Notes: generated by a model from the letters alone, not told the origin. 64,000 nucleotides of DNA from Streptomyces decoyicus (GCF_019880305.1 NZ_CP082301.1:1240001-1304000), one strand, 5' to 3'. Positions 34,028-43,417 are shown, counted from the first letter of the stretch. Made by a program: numbers and translations.

Positions 34028-34634
34028 TTCTGATCACTGCCCTTTCAAGGTGCCTGAACAATTGGCTTGCGGGATGCGGGAGTCGACGCTGTTCCTGCTC
34101 GGCGGGCCGGGCACACGGGGAGCGCTGCCGGACGGCTGACGCCACATCAGCTCTGGTGACCGGCAGCCGGTGCACCGCCGCCGCGCGCAGCACAGCGTTA
34201 CCGGCGGCCGAAATCGCTCCCCTCCACTCCCTGTTGGGCCGTGAAGAGCGAGGGCAGGGCGAACTCACCCCTCGTGCCCGGACCGGCCGACAGCGACTCC
34301 GTGCCGCATGGGTGTCGCAGGGCGCCGGACTGCCGGGGTGTGCAGGGGCGCCGAGCGGCGCGTTCTACGCGGGCTTCAGCCGCTTGAACCACGTGACCGG
34401 GCTGGTGATCCCGGAGTACGTCCATGTCGGTGCAGGGCCATACTGCCGGGGCCGTGTGACATGAGGTCCCTCACTTCATGACGAAGCGATGACAGTGAGC
34501 CTGCGATGGGAGAACGGTGCTGTAACAGCGTCCCGAGCTGGGGTTCCGCCGGCGAGTGAGCCCGGTTCCGGGGTCTTGCCGGCCGCCCCGGCTCCCACCG
34601 GCCCCCGCCCCAAGGCACGGCAGACCGCCGTCCG
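34028..34634. other. 607-bp gap without a supportable gene
   Basis: I see only a low-quality open frame (34156-34464, plus) with no family features or ribosome binding site. The part nearest 34027 is the leader of the beta-lactamase-like gene. The remainder lies downstream of the ROK regulator gene. No hairpin is strong enough to call. Confidence 0.5.
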
Positions 34635-35855
34635 TTACCGGTCGAGGACGACCAACGGATCGTCCAGCACCGGCTGCCAGGCCAGCTCCGCCGCGCCGAC
34701 CAGGCTGTTGTGGTCGAGGCTGCACGGAAGGATCGGCACCCCGCCGCTGCGGCCCCACAGGCTGCGGTCGGCGACCACCGCACGCAGCCGCTCCGGATCG
34801 GCCTCCAGGAGGGCGCGGTGCAGTCCGCCGAGGACGATGCGGTCGGGATTGAGGATGTTGACGAGACCGGCGAGGCCGAGCCCGAGGCGGTCGATGAGGA
34901 GATCGGCAGCGGCGCGGATGGCCGGATCGGCGTACTCGTCGCGCAGCAGATCGGCGGACTGCTGGAGCAGGGAGACCTCGGGGCCCGGTTCGCGGCCCGC
35001 GGCGGTGAGGAAGGCGAGCGGGTCGGCCTCGACGTCCAGGCAGCCGCGGCTGCCGCAGTGGCAGGGCGCCCCCTCGGGCTTGACCGTCAGATGGCCGACC
35101 TCCAGCGCCAGGCCCGAACTGCCGCTGTGCAGACGGCCGTCGAGCACCAGCGCCCCGCCGACACCCCGGTGGCCGGACGCCACACAGAGCAGATCGCGGG
35201 CGCCCCGGCCGGCGCCGTGGCGGTGTTCGGCGAGCGCCATGAGGTTCACGTCGTTGCCGGTGAAGCCGATCTTCTCTGTGACTCCCGGGATGCCGGCGTC
35301 GGCCAGCGAGCGCAGGAAGAGTGCGCGTACGGGAGCGCCCGAAGGCCAGGCGAGGTGGAGCGGGTTGAGGGCCTCGCCGTCCGGTTCGGCGACCGCGGAG
35401 GGCACTGCGAGGCCGGCGCCGAGGCAGCGCCGTCCGGTCTCGCGCAGCAGTTGCGCGCCGGCCTCGACGGCATCGGTGAGGACGTGCGCCGGGTCGGCGG
35501 GGATGGTGCCACAGCCGGTCGAGGTCGCCACGATGCGGCCCCCGAGGCCGACCAGCGCGACACGGAACCCGTCGGCGTGGATCTGCGCGGCGAGCACGAC
35601 CGGTCCGCGCTCGGCGACGGACAGCCGGTGGGAGGGCCGCCCCTGGGAGCCGGCCGAGGCGGTCGGCCGGGAGTCGACGGTGATCAGGCCGAGTGCTTCG
35701 AGCTCGGCGGCCACCGCCCCCGCGGTCGCGCGGGTCACGCCGAGTTCGGAGGTCAGGACGGCACGGGTGGGCGCGCGTCCGGTGTGTACGAGCTCCAGTG
35801 CGGGTCCGAGGGCGCCACGGCCCCGCTCCAGCCTGGTTGTCCGAGTCTGGGTCAC
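34635..35855 (-). CDS. ROK-family transcriptional regulator
   Basis: This is a 406-residue regulator. Its N-terminal winged helix covers about residues 10-70: ALELVHTGRAPTRAVLTSEL, GVTRATAGAVAAELEALGLI. The ROK sugar-binding domain follows, with VVLAAQIHADGFRVALVGLG and the zinc site CHCGSRGCLDVEA (CxCGxxGC). The DLLCVASGHRGVGGALVLDG and SGLALEVGHLTV segments complete the ROK signature. GTG 35855 has a weak AGGGG site and may be leaderless. It is divergent from the MFS gene with a 17-bp gap, so it probably controls that exporter in response to a sugar. Confidence 0.92.
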   Translation of the reverse strand: MTQTRTTRLERGRGALGPALELVHTGRAPTRAVLTSELGVTRATAGAVAAELEALGLITVDSRPTASAGSQGRPSHRLSVAERGPVVLAAQIHADGFRVALVGLGGRIVATSTGCGTIPADPAHVLTDAVEAGAQLLRETGRRCLGAGLAVPSAVAEPDGEALNPLHLAWPSGAPVRALFLRSLADAGIPGVTEKIGFTGNDVNLMALAEHRHGAGRGARDLLCVASGHRGVGGALVLDGRLHSGSSGLALEVGHLTVKPEGAPCHCGSRGCLDVEADPLAFLTAAGREPGPEVSLLQQSADLLRDEYADPAIRAAADLLIDRLGLGLAGLVNILNPDRIVLGGLHRALLEADPERLRAVVADRSLWGRSGGVPILPCSLDHNSLVGAAELAWQPVLDDPLVVLDR

Positions 35856-35900
35856 ACCCCTATTCTGGCTTTGTGCCGACGCTAAACAAAATACGGATGG
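35840..35900. promoter_or_regulatory. Compact divergent promoter/operator region
   Basis: The two GTG starts (35855 on minus, 35873 on plus) are 17 bp apart, so both mRNAs are probably leaderless and the promoters overlap the coding ends. An AT-rich patch (GCTAAACAAAATA, 35881-35893) lies inside the first codons of the MFS gene if GTG 35873 is used; the alternative ATG 35897 widens the gap to 41 bp. ROK operators are usually in such AT-rich patches. Confidence 0.45.
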
Positions 35901-37102
35901 CCCTGACGAGGGACCGGCGGGTCCCGGCCCCCACCGGTCCACACCTCGTCCGCCTCCGTATCGCCCTCACCGCATTCTTCGCCATGGACGGCTTCCTCTT
36001 CGCCGGGTGGGTCGTCCGCATCCCCGCGATCAAGGCGCAGACCGGTGCCGGCGCGGGCGCGCTCGGGCTTGCTCTGCTCGGCGTGTCGGCCGGCGCGGTC
36101 GCCTTCATGGTGATCACCGGACGGTTGTGCCGGCGGTTCGGCAGCGCGGCCGTGACGACCGCCTCCGCGGCCGCCATGGCACTGAGCATCGTGCTGCCGC
36201 CGCTGACCCACTCGGCGACCGCGCTGGGACTGGTCCTGCTGGTCTTCGGCGCCGCATACGGCTCGCTCAACGTCGCGATGAACAGCGCCGCCGTCGACCT
36301 CATCAGCACGCTGCGACGCCCCGTGATGCCGTCCTTCCACGCCGCCTTCAGCCTCGGCGGCATGCTCGGCGCGGGGCTCGGCGGACTGATCGCCGGCAGC
36401 CTGTCCCCCACCGTCCACCTGCTGCTGCTCGCCGCGATCGGCCTGCTGGTGACGGCCGTTGCGGGGCGCGCGCTGCGCACCCACCGGGCCCCGGCCGTCC
36501 CCGAGCAACTGCCGGCGACGGAGGAGACCCGGCCGCGGGGCGCGGGCCGTGGGCGGCGCCTGGTGCTGGTCTTCGGGCTGATCGCGCTGTGCACCGCCTA
36601 CGGCGAGGGGGCCATGGCCGACTGGGGCGCGCTGCACCTCTCCCAGGACCTGGCCGCCGGACCCGGTACGGCCGCCGCCGGATATGCGGTGTTCGCGCTG
36701 GCGATGACCATCGGGCGGCTGACCGGGACCGCGGTCGTGCAGCGCTTCGGCGCGGCGCGGGCGCTGATCGCGGGCGGGATGACGGCGACCGCCGGCATGC
36801 TGCTCGGCGCGCTGGCCCCCACGGCCTGGACTGCCTGCGCCGGCTTCGCCGTAGCAGGCCTGGGGCTCGCCAACATCTTCCCCATCGCCATCGCGCGGGC
36901 CGGCGAGACCGGCGGCCCGGACGGGGTCGCCATGGCCTCCACCGTCGGCTACGGCGGCATGCTGCTCGGACCGCCCGCCATCGGTTTCCTCGCCGAGGCG
37001 GTCGGCCTGCCCGTCGCGCTGACCACCCTCGCCCTGCTGGCCGCCGTCGCGGCGGGCATCGCCTACGCCACCCGCGGGGCACACCACACCGGGCACCCCT
37101 AA
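35873..37102 (+). CDS. MFS transporter
   Basis: This 409-residue protein has about twelve membrane helices. Signatures are FFAMDGFLFAGWVVRIPAIK in helix 1, TGRLCRRFGSAAVTTAS in the 2-3 loop, AYGSLNVAMNSAAVDLISTL, SFHAAFSLGGMLGAGLGGLI, and AYGEGAMADWGALHLSQDLA at the start of the second half. The SLNVAMNSAAVD and FHAAFSLGG segments are typical of the YbjJ-type sugar-related MFS subgroup. The divergent ROK regulator supports a sugar-efflux role. GTG 35873 or ATG 35897 may be the start; the latter gives a protein eight residues shorter. Confidence 0.9.
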   Translation: MPTLNKIRMALTRDRRVPAPTGPHLVRLRIALTAFFAMDGFLFAGWVVRIPAIKAQTGAGAGALGLALLGVSAGAVAFMVITGRLCRRFGSAAVTTASAAAMALSIVLPPLTHSATALGLVLLVFGAAYGSLNVAMNSAAVDLISTLRRPVMPSFHAAFSLGGMLGAGLGGLIAGSLSPTVHLLLLAAIGLLVTAVAGRALRTHRAPAVPEQLPATEETRPRGAGRGRRLVLVFGLIALCTAYGEGAMADWGALHLSQDLAAGPGTAAAGYAVFALAMTIGRLTGTAVVQRFGAARALIAGGMTATAGMLLGALAPTAWTACAGFAVAGLGLANIFPIAIARAGETGGPDGVAMASTVGYGGMLLGPPAIGFLAEAVGLPVALTTLALLAAVAAGIAYATRGAHHTGHP

Positions 37103-37193
37103 GGGCCGTCCCGTCTGCCCCGCACCCCCACGTGCGTGCGCGGCCGCCGCCCGGACCCGCGAGGGTCCGTTGTCAGTGCCGGCTGGCACACTC

Positions 37194-37958
37194 ATGACCA
37201 TGGAGATCACTGAGTTCGTCGAAACGCTGCGACTGGACGGCAGCCTGCTCGCCGACGCCGCCGAGGAGGCGGGCCCGGACGCCCGTATTCCGGCCTGTCC
37301 CGAGTGGCAGATGCGGGATCTGGTCACGCACATCGGCCGGGTCCACCGCTGGGCGACGGAGTTCGTGACACAGGGCGTGCAGCAGCCCAGCCGTCCCCCC
37401 GAGGCCCCGGCCCCGGCCGACGACGAACTCGTGGCCTGGCTGCGCGAAGGCCATCACCACCTCGTCCTGGCGCTGCATTCCGCCCCGCAGGACCTGTCCG
37501 CCTGGACGTTCCTGCCCGCCCCGTCCCCGCTGGCGTTCTGGGCCCGCCGCCAGGCGCACGAAACGTCGGTGCACCGCGTGGACGCCCAGCAGGCACTCGG
37601 CGCCTCCCTCACCCCCCTCCCGTCCGCCTTCGCCGCCGACGGGATCGATGAACTCCTGACCGGCTTTCACTCCCGCGACCGCAGCCGGATCCGTACGGAC
37701 GTCCCCCGGACGCTGCGGCTGCGTGCGACGAACGCGCCCGGCGCCGACTGGACCGTGTCGCTCTCCGACGCCCCGCCGCAGACGGTGCGTCATCACGACG
37801 CCGGCGGACCGGAGGACGGTAAGCCCGCGGACTGCACGATCGAGGGCCCGGCCGAGGAGCTGTACCTCGCGCTGTGGAACCGTCTGCCGTGGGACGCGAT
37901 GACGGTCACCGGCGATGAGACGCTGCCCCAGCTGTGGCGGGAGCGCGCCGGCGTCTGA
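37194..37958 (+). CDS. Maleylpyruvate isomerase-family (mycothiol-dependent) protein
   Basis: This protein has about 254 residues. The N-terminal DinB-like four-helix domain reads DGSLLADAAEEAGPDARIPA, CPEWQMRDLVTHIGRVHRWA. The second half has HETSVHRVDAQQALG (metal-ligating His pattern) and an MDMPI-C-like domain CTIEGPAEELYLALWNRLPW. Such proteins are mycothiol-dependent isomerases or thiol transferases; the family is mostly uncharacterised. Starts at ATG 37194 or ATG 37200 (MEITEF) are both possible. Confidence 0.88.
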   Translation: MTMEITEFVETLRLDGSLLADAAEEAGPDARIPACPEWQMRDLVTHIGRVHRWATEFVTQGVQQPSRPPEAPAPADDELVAWLREGHHHLVLALHSAPQDLSAWTFLPAPSPLAFWARRQAHETSVHRVDAQQALGASLTPLPSAFAADGIDELLTGFHSRDRSRIRTDVPRTLRLRATNAPGADWTVSLSDAPPQTVRHHDAGGPEDGKPADCTIEGPAEELYLALWNRLPWDAMTVTGDETLPQLWRERAGV

Positions 37959-38017
37959 GCATGCGTGCCGTATGCCCGGCACGGCGCACGGAGCGGGAGT
38001 CCTGGAAGAGTGGCGGT

Positions 38018-38329
38018 ATGTCAGGCACCCGTACCCAGGCCGAGCGTGACGCCGTTACCGTCGAGATCATGTTCGCGCTGGTCAGCGGCGCATTCGTGGG
38101 CGGCCTCGGTTTCGGGGCGCTGAGCAGCGCGACCCTGTGGGCCGGGCTGCCGGACACGTGGAGCGGGCCATGGCTCGCGGTGAGCGGCATCGTGGGCGGC
38201 GTGCTGTGCGGTGTCCGGGTGGTGCGGGTGCTGCGACGCATGCCCCGCCGGCCGGCTGCCGGCCCGTCCGTCCAGGACGTCGTCTGGATTCAGCCCAGCC
38301 AGCCGGGCCGTACCAACCCCGACTCGTAG
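38018..38329 (+). CDS. Small two-helix membrane protein
   Basis: This 103-residue protein has two membrane helices: IMFALVSGAFVGGLGFGALS and PWLAVSGIVGGVLCGVRVVR. A basic C-terminal tail follows. ATG 38018 follows GGAAGAG. I recognise no family. The last 40 bases overlap the convergent response regulator gene. Confidence 0.72.
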   Translation: MSGTRTQAERDAVTVEIMFALVSGAFVGGLGFGALSSATLWAGLPDTWSGPWLAVSGIVGGVLCGVRVVRVLRRMPRRPAAGPSVQDVVWIQPSQPGRTNPDS

Positions 38330-38955
38330 GCGAGCACGACCAGTTGGGCGCGGTCGCGGGCACCCAGTTTGACCATCGTGCGGCTCACATGGGTCTTGGC
38401 GGTGAGCGGGCTGACGACCAGACGGCGGGCGATCTCCTCGTTGGACAGGCCGATGCCGACCAGCGCCATCACCTCACGCTCCCGTTCGGTCAGGTCGGAC
38501 AGGGCGTCCGCCGCGGCCGGTTCCTTGGAGCGGGCCGCGAACTCGGCGATGAGCCGGCGGGTGACACCGGGCGAGAGCAGGGCGTCACCGGCCACGACCG
38601 CGCGCACCGCCCGTAGCAACTCCTCCGGTTCGGTGTCCTTGACCAGGAAGCCGGAGGCCCCGGAGCGGATCGCCTCGAAGACGTACTCGTCCAGTTCGAA
38701 GGTGGTCAGCATGACGACCTTGACGTCCGGCAGCCGTGGGTCCTCGGTGATCTTGCGGGTGGCGACCAGGCCGTCCACCACCGGCATCCGGATGTCCATC
38801 AGCACGATGTCCGGGCGGTGTTCGCGGACCCCGGCCAGCGCCTGCTGCCCGTCCGCGGCCTCGGCGACCACCTCGATATCCGGCTGGGCGTCCAGCAGCA
38901 TCTTGAAACCGGCCCGGACCAGCAGCTGGTCGTCGGCGAGCAGTACCCGGATCAC
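38290..38955 (-). CDS. NarL/LuxR-type response regulator
   Basis: This 221-residue protein has an N-terminal receiver domain (VLLADDQLLVRAGFKMLLDA, phosphoacceptor Asp in DIVLMDIRMP, conserved Thr in VVMLTTFE, Lys in LVKDTEPEEL). The C-terminal LuxR HTH has LTEREREVMALVGIGLSNEE, ARRLVVSPLTAKTHVSRTMV. The downstream end of the histidine kinase gene overlaps its start by four bases, so the two form a coupled two-component system. Regulon unknown. Confidence 0.95.
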   Translation of the reverse strand: MIRVLLADDQLLVRAGFKMLLDAQPDIEVVAEAADGQQALAGVREHRPDIVLMDIRMPVVDGLVATRKITEDPRLPDVKVVMLTTFELDEYVFEAIRSGASGFLVKDTEPEELLRAVRAVVAGDALLSPGVTRRLIAEFAARSKEPAAADALSDLTEREREVMALVGIGLSNEEIARRLVVSPLTAKTHVSRTMVKLGARDRAQLVVLAYESGLVRPGWLG

Positions 38956-40241
38956 GACTCCTCCTCGGTGGCGGTCGGGGTCACCGCATCCGCATCCGGG
39001 GCCCGCTCCTGCGCCCCGGCCAGCGGGATACGGGCCCGGACCCGGAAGCCGCCGTCCGGGCGCGGACCCGCCTCCACGCCGCCGCCCAGTGCGGCGGCCC
39101 GCTCCCGCATCCCGGCCAGGCCGTTGCCGCCGCCCGCCGGCCCGTCCGTGACGGAGGTCGCCGGGCCGTCGTCGTCGACCCGGATCTCCAGCGCCCCGGG
39201 GGCGTGGCGGAGCAGCACCCGGGCGGTGCGCGAGCCGGAGTGCCGGACGATGTTGGTGAGCGCTTCCTGGACGATGCGGAAGGCGGCGAGGTCGGTGCCG
39301 GGCGGCAGGGCGGCCCGGGTGCCCTCGGTGGTGACCTCCACGGCGAGGCCGGCGCTCCTTGCCTGCTCGGTGAGTTCGGGCAGCCGGTCCAGCCCGGGAG
39401 CCGGGGAGCGCGGGGCGTTGCCGGGGGCGCGCAGGGTGTCAAGGACCTGACGGACCTCTCCGAGCGCTTCCTTGCTCGCGTCCTTGATGGTGGTCAGCGC
39501 GGTCCGGGCCTGCTCCGGGTCGCTGTCGAGCAGCGCCAGGCCCACGCCCGCCTGGACGTTGATGACGGAGATGCTGTGGGCGAGGACGTCGTGCAGCTCG
39601 CGGGCGATCCGCAGCCGTTCCTCGTCCGCCCGGCGGCGTGTCGCGGCGGCCCGCTCGGCCCGTGCCTTCGCCAGCTGCTCGCGGCGCACCCGTACCAGCT
39701 CGGAGAGGGCCACCACGGCCACCGCCCAGGCGGTGACGAAGAACTCCTGCTCCCAGGGGGCGGGCCCGTCGTGCGCGGGCGGCAGCCAGGGGTAGAGCCA
39801 GTGGGCGACCAGGACATGGGAGATCCACACACCGCCCAGCGCGCACCAGGCGACCGTGCGGTGCCCGGCGACGATCGCCCCGAAGGCGCCGAGGGCCAGG
39901 GTGAGGAAGACCGGTCCGAACGGGTAGCCCGCCGCCAGGTAGACGGCGGTGGCCGCGGCGGTGCCGAGGGCGACGGCGCGCGGGTAGCGGTGCCGGAAGA
40001 GCAGCAGGGCCGTGCCGGCGATCAGCAGCGCGCGGGCGACGGAGTCCACCGGGACGCGGTCCGGCTGCTTGTGGCCGGCGAAGCCCGACCCGGCCGTGAC
40101 GATCACCACCGCGGCGAGCGTCGAGAGCCAGGGCAGCCGGGTGCCGGGCCACCCCCGCGGTTCCTCCGGCGAGGCCGACAGCCACCGCTCCCACACCGGG
40201 CCGAGGCAGCGCCGCGCCCACGGCGGCCGTGCGTTGTCCAT
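38952..40241 (-). CDS. Sensor histidine kinase (NarL-type, HisKA_3)
   Basis: This 429-residue kinase has a membrane region of about five to six helices (residues 35-170). Then come HisKA_3, with the phosphoacceptor His in RIARELHDVLAHSISVINVQ, and a HATPase domain with N box FRIVQEALTNIVRHSGSRTA and DDDGPATS, GNGLAGMRERAAALGGGVEA. The extracytoplasmic loops are very short, so sensing is likely within the membrane or cytoplasm. It overlaps the response regulator by four bases (ATGA). Confidence 0.95.
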   Translation of the reverse strand: MDNARPPWARRCLGPVWERWLSASPEEPRGWPGTRLPWLSTLAAVVIVTAGSGFAGHKQPDRVPVDSVARALLIAGTALLLFRHRYPRAVALGTAAATAVYLAAGYPFGPVFLTLALGAFGAIVAGHRTVAWCALGGVWISHVLVAHWLYPWLPPAHDGPAPWEQEFFVTAWAVAVVALSELVRVRREQLAKARAERAAATRRRADEERLRIARELHDVLAHSISVINVQAGVGLALLDSDPEQARTALTTIKDASKEALGEVRQVLDTLRAPGNAPRSPAPGLDRLPELTEQARSAGLAVEVTTEGTRAALPPGTDLAAFRIVQEALTNIVRHSGSRTARVLLRHAPGALEIRVDDDGPATSVTDGPAGGGNGLAGMRERAAALGGGVEAGPRPDGGFRVRARIPLAGAQERAPDADAVTPTATEEES

Positions 40242-40410
40242 GCCGTCACGCTAGACCGCGGCGGAGCCCGGCGGCGTCAGCCCTGCGCGGTGATCCGCCG
40301 TACTCCCCCGGGAGTACGGGCCGGTACGGCGCACGGCTCGCAGGCCGCCGCGCCAGGGGCACCCGCGGACCGGCCGCCCCTGCCCGCTCGCCCACCGGAC
40401 CGCATCCGCC

Positions 40411-41616
40411 TCAGCCCCGGTCCATCGCCTCCAGCGCCCGTCGCGCCATCCCATGGGTGCGGACGATCTCGGCCAGCGTCGTCGTCCCGCGGGTGATCTT
40501 CGCAAAGGCGTGCCAGGCGGGGCGGAAGCCGGTGACCGCGGCGTGCATCAGGCCGGGGCGGCGGGAGAAGACCTTGAGCATCTGGCGCCCCACGCCCATC
40601 TCCACGCCGAGGCCCGCCTTGATGGCGAAGGCGTAATTGAGGGCCTGGCGGCGGGCGTCCACCGCGTCATGGGCCTCGGCGACCCGTACCGCCCACTCCC
40701 CCGCGAGCCGCCCGGACCGCAGCGCGAAGGAGATGCCCTCCCGCGTCCACGGCTCCAGCAGCCCGGCCGCGTCGCCGCACACCAGCACCCGGCCGCGGGA
40801 CAGCGGGGAGTCATCGGCGCGGCAGCGCGTCAGATGCCCGGACGAGATGCTCGGCTCGAAGCCGGCCAGGCCCAGCCGGCCGATGAAGTCGTCCAGATAG
40901 CGCTTGGTCGCCGCGCCCTCACCACGCGCGGAGATGACGCCGACGGTGAGGGTGTCGCCCTTGGGGAAGACCCAGCCGTAGCTGCCGGGGATCGGGCCCC
41001 AGTCGATGAGCACCCGGCCCGCCCAGTCCTCGGCGACCGGCGCCGGTACCGGAATCTCCGCCTCCAGGCCCAGGTCGACCTGGTCGAGCTTGACCCCGAC
41101 ATGGGCTCCTATCCGGCCCGCGCTGCCGTCCGCGCCGACCACGGCGCGCGCCAGCACCACCTCACCGTCGCCCAGCACCACCGCGACGGTCCGCCGGTCG
41201 GGCACCTCGGCGCCGTGCTGCTCCACCCGCGAGACCGTGACGCCCGTACGGACCGTCGCGCCCGCGTCCTTGGCCGACTCGACCAGCCGGGCGTCGAAGT
41301 CGGGCCGGTTGATCAGCCCGAACAGCATGTTCTTGGAGCGGCGGGTGCGGGTCAGCCTGCCGTTCAGCGAGAACGTCACCGCATGGATCCGGTCGCGCAG
41401 CGGGAGGTCGAAGCCGGGCGGCAGCGAATCCCGTGAGGGGCCGATGATGCCGCCGCCACAGGTCTTGTAGCGCGGGAGTTGCGCCTTCTCCAGGAGCAGC
41501 ACCCGGCGCCCTGTACAGGCCGCGGCATGCGCGGCCGAGGCGCCCCCGGGCCCGGCGCCCACCACCACGACGTCCCACACCTGCTGGTTGTCCTCGGCTG
41601 CCCGCTCGCTGCTCAC
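40411..41616 (-). CDS. Geranylgeranyl reductase-family flavoprotein
   Basis: This 401-residue FAD-dependent oxidoreductase has the dinucleotide-binding motif WDVVVVGAGPGGASAAHAAA, then LPRYKTCGGGIIGP (the PxxKxCGGG motif of the geranylgeranyl reductase group), LVCGDAAGLLEPWTREGISF (second FAD motif) and ALNYAFAIKAG. Members hydrogenate prenyl chains or oxidise cofactors; in actinomycetes a menaquinone- or lipid-tail reductase role is frequent. It starts at GTG 41616 after GGGAGC and has its own leader. Confidence 0.92.
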   Translation of the reverse strand: MSSERAAEDNQQVWDVVVVGAGPGGASAAHAAACTGRRVLLLEKAQLPRYKTCGGGIIGPSRDSLPPGFDLPLRDRIHAVTFSLNGRLTRTRRSKNMLFGLINRPDFDARLVESAKDAGATVRTGVTVSRVEQHGAEVPDRRTVAVVLGDGEVVLARAVVGADGSAGRIGAHVGVKLDQVDLGLEAEIPVPAPVAEDWAGRVLIDWGPIPGSYGWVFPKGDTLTVGVISARGEGAATKRYLDDFIGRLGLAGFEPSISSGHLTRCRADDSPLSRGRVLVCGDAAGLLEPWTREGISFALRSGRLAGEWAVRVAEAHDAVDARRQALNYAFAIKAGLGVEMGVGRQMLKVFSRRPGLMHAAVTGFRPAWHAFAKITRGTTTLAEIVRTHGMARRALEAMDRG

Positions 41617-41792
41617 CTGTGCTTCTGCTCCCGTTCGATGCTGGCTGCGCGTACCGCCCGCATCCTACGGGCCGCTGTTGCTCAAGAGGCCTGTGGGAAG
41701 ATCGGGGGCACTGATGCCCGTACGTCCGGCCTGTCCGGCTCACGAGGCCGGACCGCCCGTACGCACAACGTCGCGCCCACAAGGAGCGTTCC

Positions 41793-43145
41793 ATGTCTGA
41801 CAGCCCGCTCGCACGTACCGTCGCCGCGCTGCAGCCCCGCGCCAGGACCGAGCTGGCCGAGCTGGTGGCCTTCAAGTCGGTGGCGGATCCGGCCCAGTTC
41901 CCCCAGAGCGAGTGCGAGGCGGCTGCCAACTGGATCGTCGAGGCGCTGCGGGCGGACGGCTTCCAGGACGTGGCGCTGCTGGACACCCCGGACGGCACCC
42001 AGTCCGTATACGGCTTCCTGCCCGGCCCGGCCGGCGCGCCGACGGTGCTGCTGTACGCGCACTACGACGTGCAGCCGCCGCTGGACGAGAGCGCCTGGGT
42101 CTCCCCGCCGTTCGAGCTGACCGAGCGCGACGGCCGCTGGTACGGGCGCGGCGCGGCCGACTGCAAGGGCGGCCTGATCATGCATCTGACGGCGCTGCGC
42201 GCGCTGAGGGAGCACGGCGGTGTCCCGGTCAACGTCAAGGTGATCGTGGAGGGTTCGGAGGAGCAGGGCACCGGCGGTCTGGAGCGCTACGCCGAGGCCC
42301 GCCCCGAGCTGCTGGCCGCCGATGCCATCGTCATCGGCGACACCGGCAACTTCCGGGTCGGGCTGCCGACGGTGACCGCGACGCTGCGCGGGATGACGCT
42401 CGTACGGGTCCAGGTCGACACCCTGGAGGGCAATCTGCACTCCGGCCAGTTCGGCGGTGCGGCCCCCGACGCGCTGGCGGCGCTGATCCGGATCCTGGAC
42501 TCGCTGCGCGCCGAGGACGGTTCGACGACGGTGCACGGGCTGGCCGCGGACGGCTCCTGGGAAGGATTGCAGTACCCGGAGGAGGACTTCCGCAAGGACG
42601 CCAAGGTCCTCGACGGTGTCGGACTGGTGGGCAACGGTTCGGTCGCGGACCGGATCTGGGCGCGTCCGGCCGTCACGGTCCTCGGCATCGACTGCCCGCC
42701 CGTGGTCGGCGCCACCCCGTCCGTACAGGCCGGCGCACGGGCGCTGGTGAGCCTGCGGGTGCCGCCGGGCACCGACGCGGCCGAGGCGACGAAGCTGCTG
42801 GCCGCGCATCTGGAGAGCGCCGCCCCGTGGGGCGCGCGGGTCGCCGTCGAGCAGGTCGGCCAGGGCCAGCCGTTCCGCGCGGACACCAGCAGTCCGGCGT
42901 ACGCCTCGATGGCGGCGGCGCTGCGCGAGGCGTACGACGGCGAGGAGATGCAGACCTCCGGCATGGGCGGCTCGATCCCCCTGTGCAACACGCTGGCCGG
43001 GCTCTACCCGGACGCCGAGATCCTGCTGATCGGCCTGAGCGAGCCGGAGGCCCAGATCCACGCGGTCAACGAGAGCGTTTCACCACAGGAACTGGAACGG
43101 CTGTCGTTGGCGGAGGCGATTTTCCTGCGGAGCTATGGGGGTTGA
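41793..43145 (+). CDS. M20 family dipeptidase
   Basis: This 450-residue zinc metallopeptidase has the M20 ligands in order: LLYAHYDVQPP (HxD), GRGAADCKGG (bridging Asp), EGSEEQGTGG (catalytic Glu plus ligand) and VIGDTGN. Near the C-terminus SGMGGSIPLCNT and EAQIHAVNESVSPQEL (ligand His) complete the set. The dimerisation lid domain lies at residues 205-320. ATG 41793 follows AAGGAG. It hydrolyses dipeptides or N-acyl amino acids. A long inverted repeat follows the stop codon. Confidence 0.95.
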   Translation: MSDSPLARTVAALQPRARTELAELVAFKSVADPAQFPQSECEAAANWIVEALRADGFQDVALLDTPDGTQSVYGFLPGPAGAPTVLLYAHYDVQPPLDESAWVSPPFELTERDGRWYGRGAADCKGGLIMHLTALRALREHGGVPVNVKVIVEGSEEQGTGGLERYAEARPELLAADAIVIGDTGNFRVGLPTVTATLRGMTLVRVQVDTLEGNLHSGQFGGAAPDALAALIRILDSLRAEDGSTTVHGLAADGSWEGLQYPEEDFRKDAKVLDGVGLVGNGSVADRIWARPAVTVLGIDCPPVVGATPSVQAGARALVSLRVPPGTDAAEATKLLAAHLESAAPWGARVAVEQVGQGQPFRADTSSPAYASMAAALREAYDGEEMQTSGMGGSIPLCNTLAGLYPDAEILLIGLSEPEAQIHAVNESVSPQELERLSLAEAIFLRSYGG

Positions 43146-43149
43146 TCTC

Positions 43150-43416
43150 CCCACGTTTTTGGCTTTCCCGCCGTGGGGGTTGTTCGCCGTTGCGCCTGCG
43201 GCGGGCGGGTGGTTGTCGGGTGCGGTGACGGGCCGGAGGGGCCTGGTGTGTGGACTGCTTCGCTTTACGTCCACACACCAGGCCCCTCCGGCCCGTCACC
43301 GCACCCCGACAGCCCCGCGCAGCGGCAACGCCCGCCGCAGGCGCAACGGCGAGCGCACCGCGCAGCGGGCGACAAACGGCGAGCAACCGCCACGGCGGGA
43401 CGGCCAAAAACGTGGG
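43150..43416. repeat. Long imperfect inverted repeat between convergent genes
   Basis: The dipeptidase and the AAA-Nudix gene converge on a 267-bp structure. An inner stem pairs 43211-43255 with 43269-43314 (about 45 bp, almost perfect) around a 13-base loop. A middle stem pairs 43185-43207 with 43329-43351 (23 bp). An outer stem pairs about 43151-43190 with 43381-43416 (TTTTTGG arms), imperfect. The right arm has an extra ~30-base interruption. It is too long and too conserved for an ordinary terminator. Confidence 0.88.
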
Positions 43417-43417
43417 C

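Noticed and set aside
34156..34464. Small plus-strand open frame in the 34-kb gap
   Set aside because: No ribosome binding site, no conserved pattern, low-complexity product.
35882..37333. Minus-strand 483-codon frame over the MFS gene
   Set aside because: Antisense shadow of a membrane-protein gene; Gln/Arg/Gly-rich.
41682..43061. Minus-strand 459-codon frame over the dipeptidase gene
   Set aside because: Antisense to an enzyme with complete zinc ligands.
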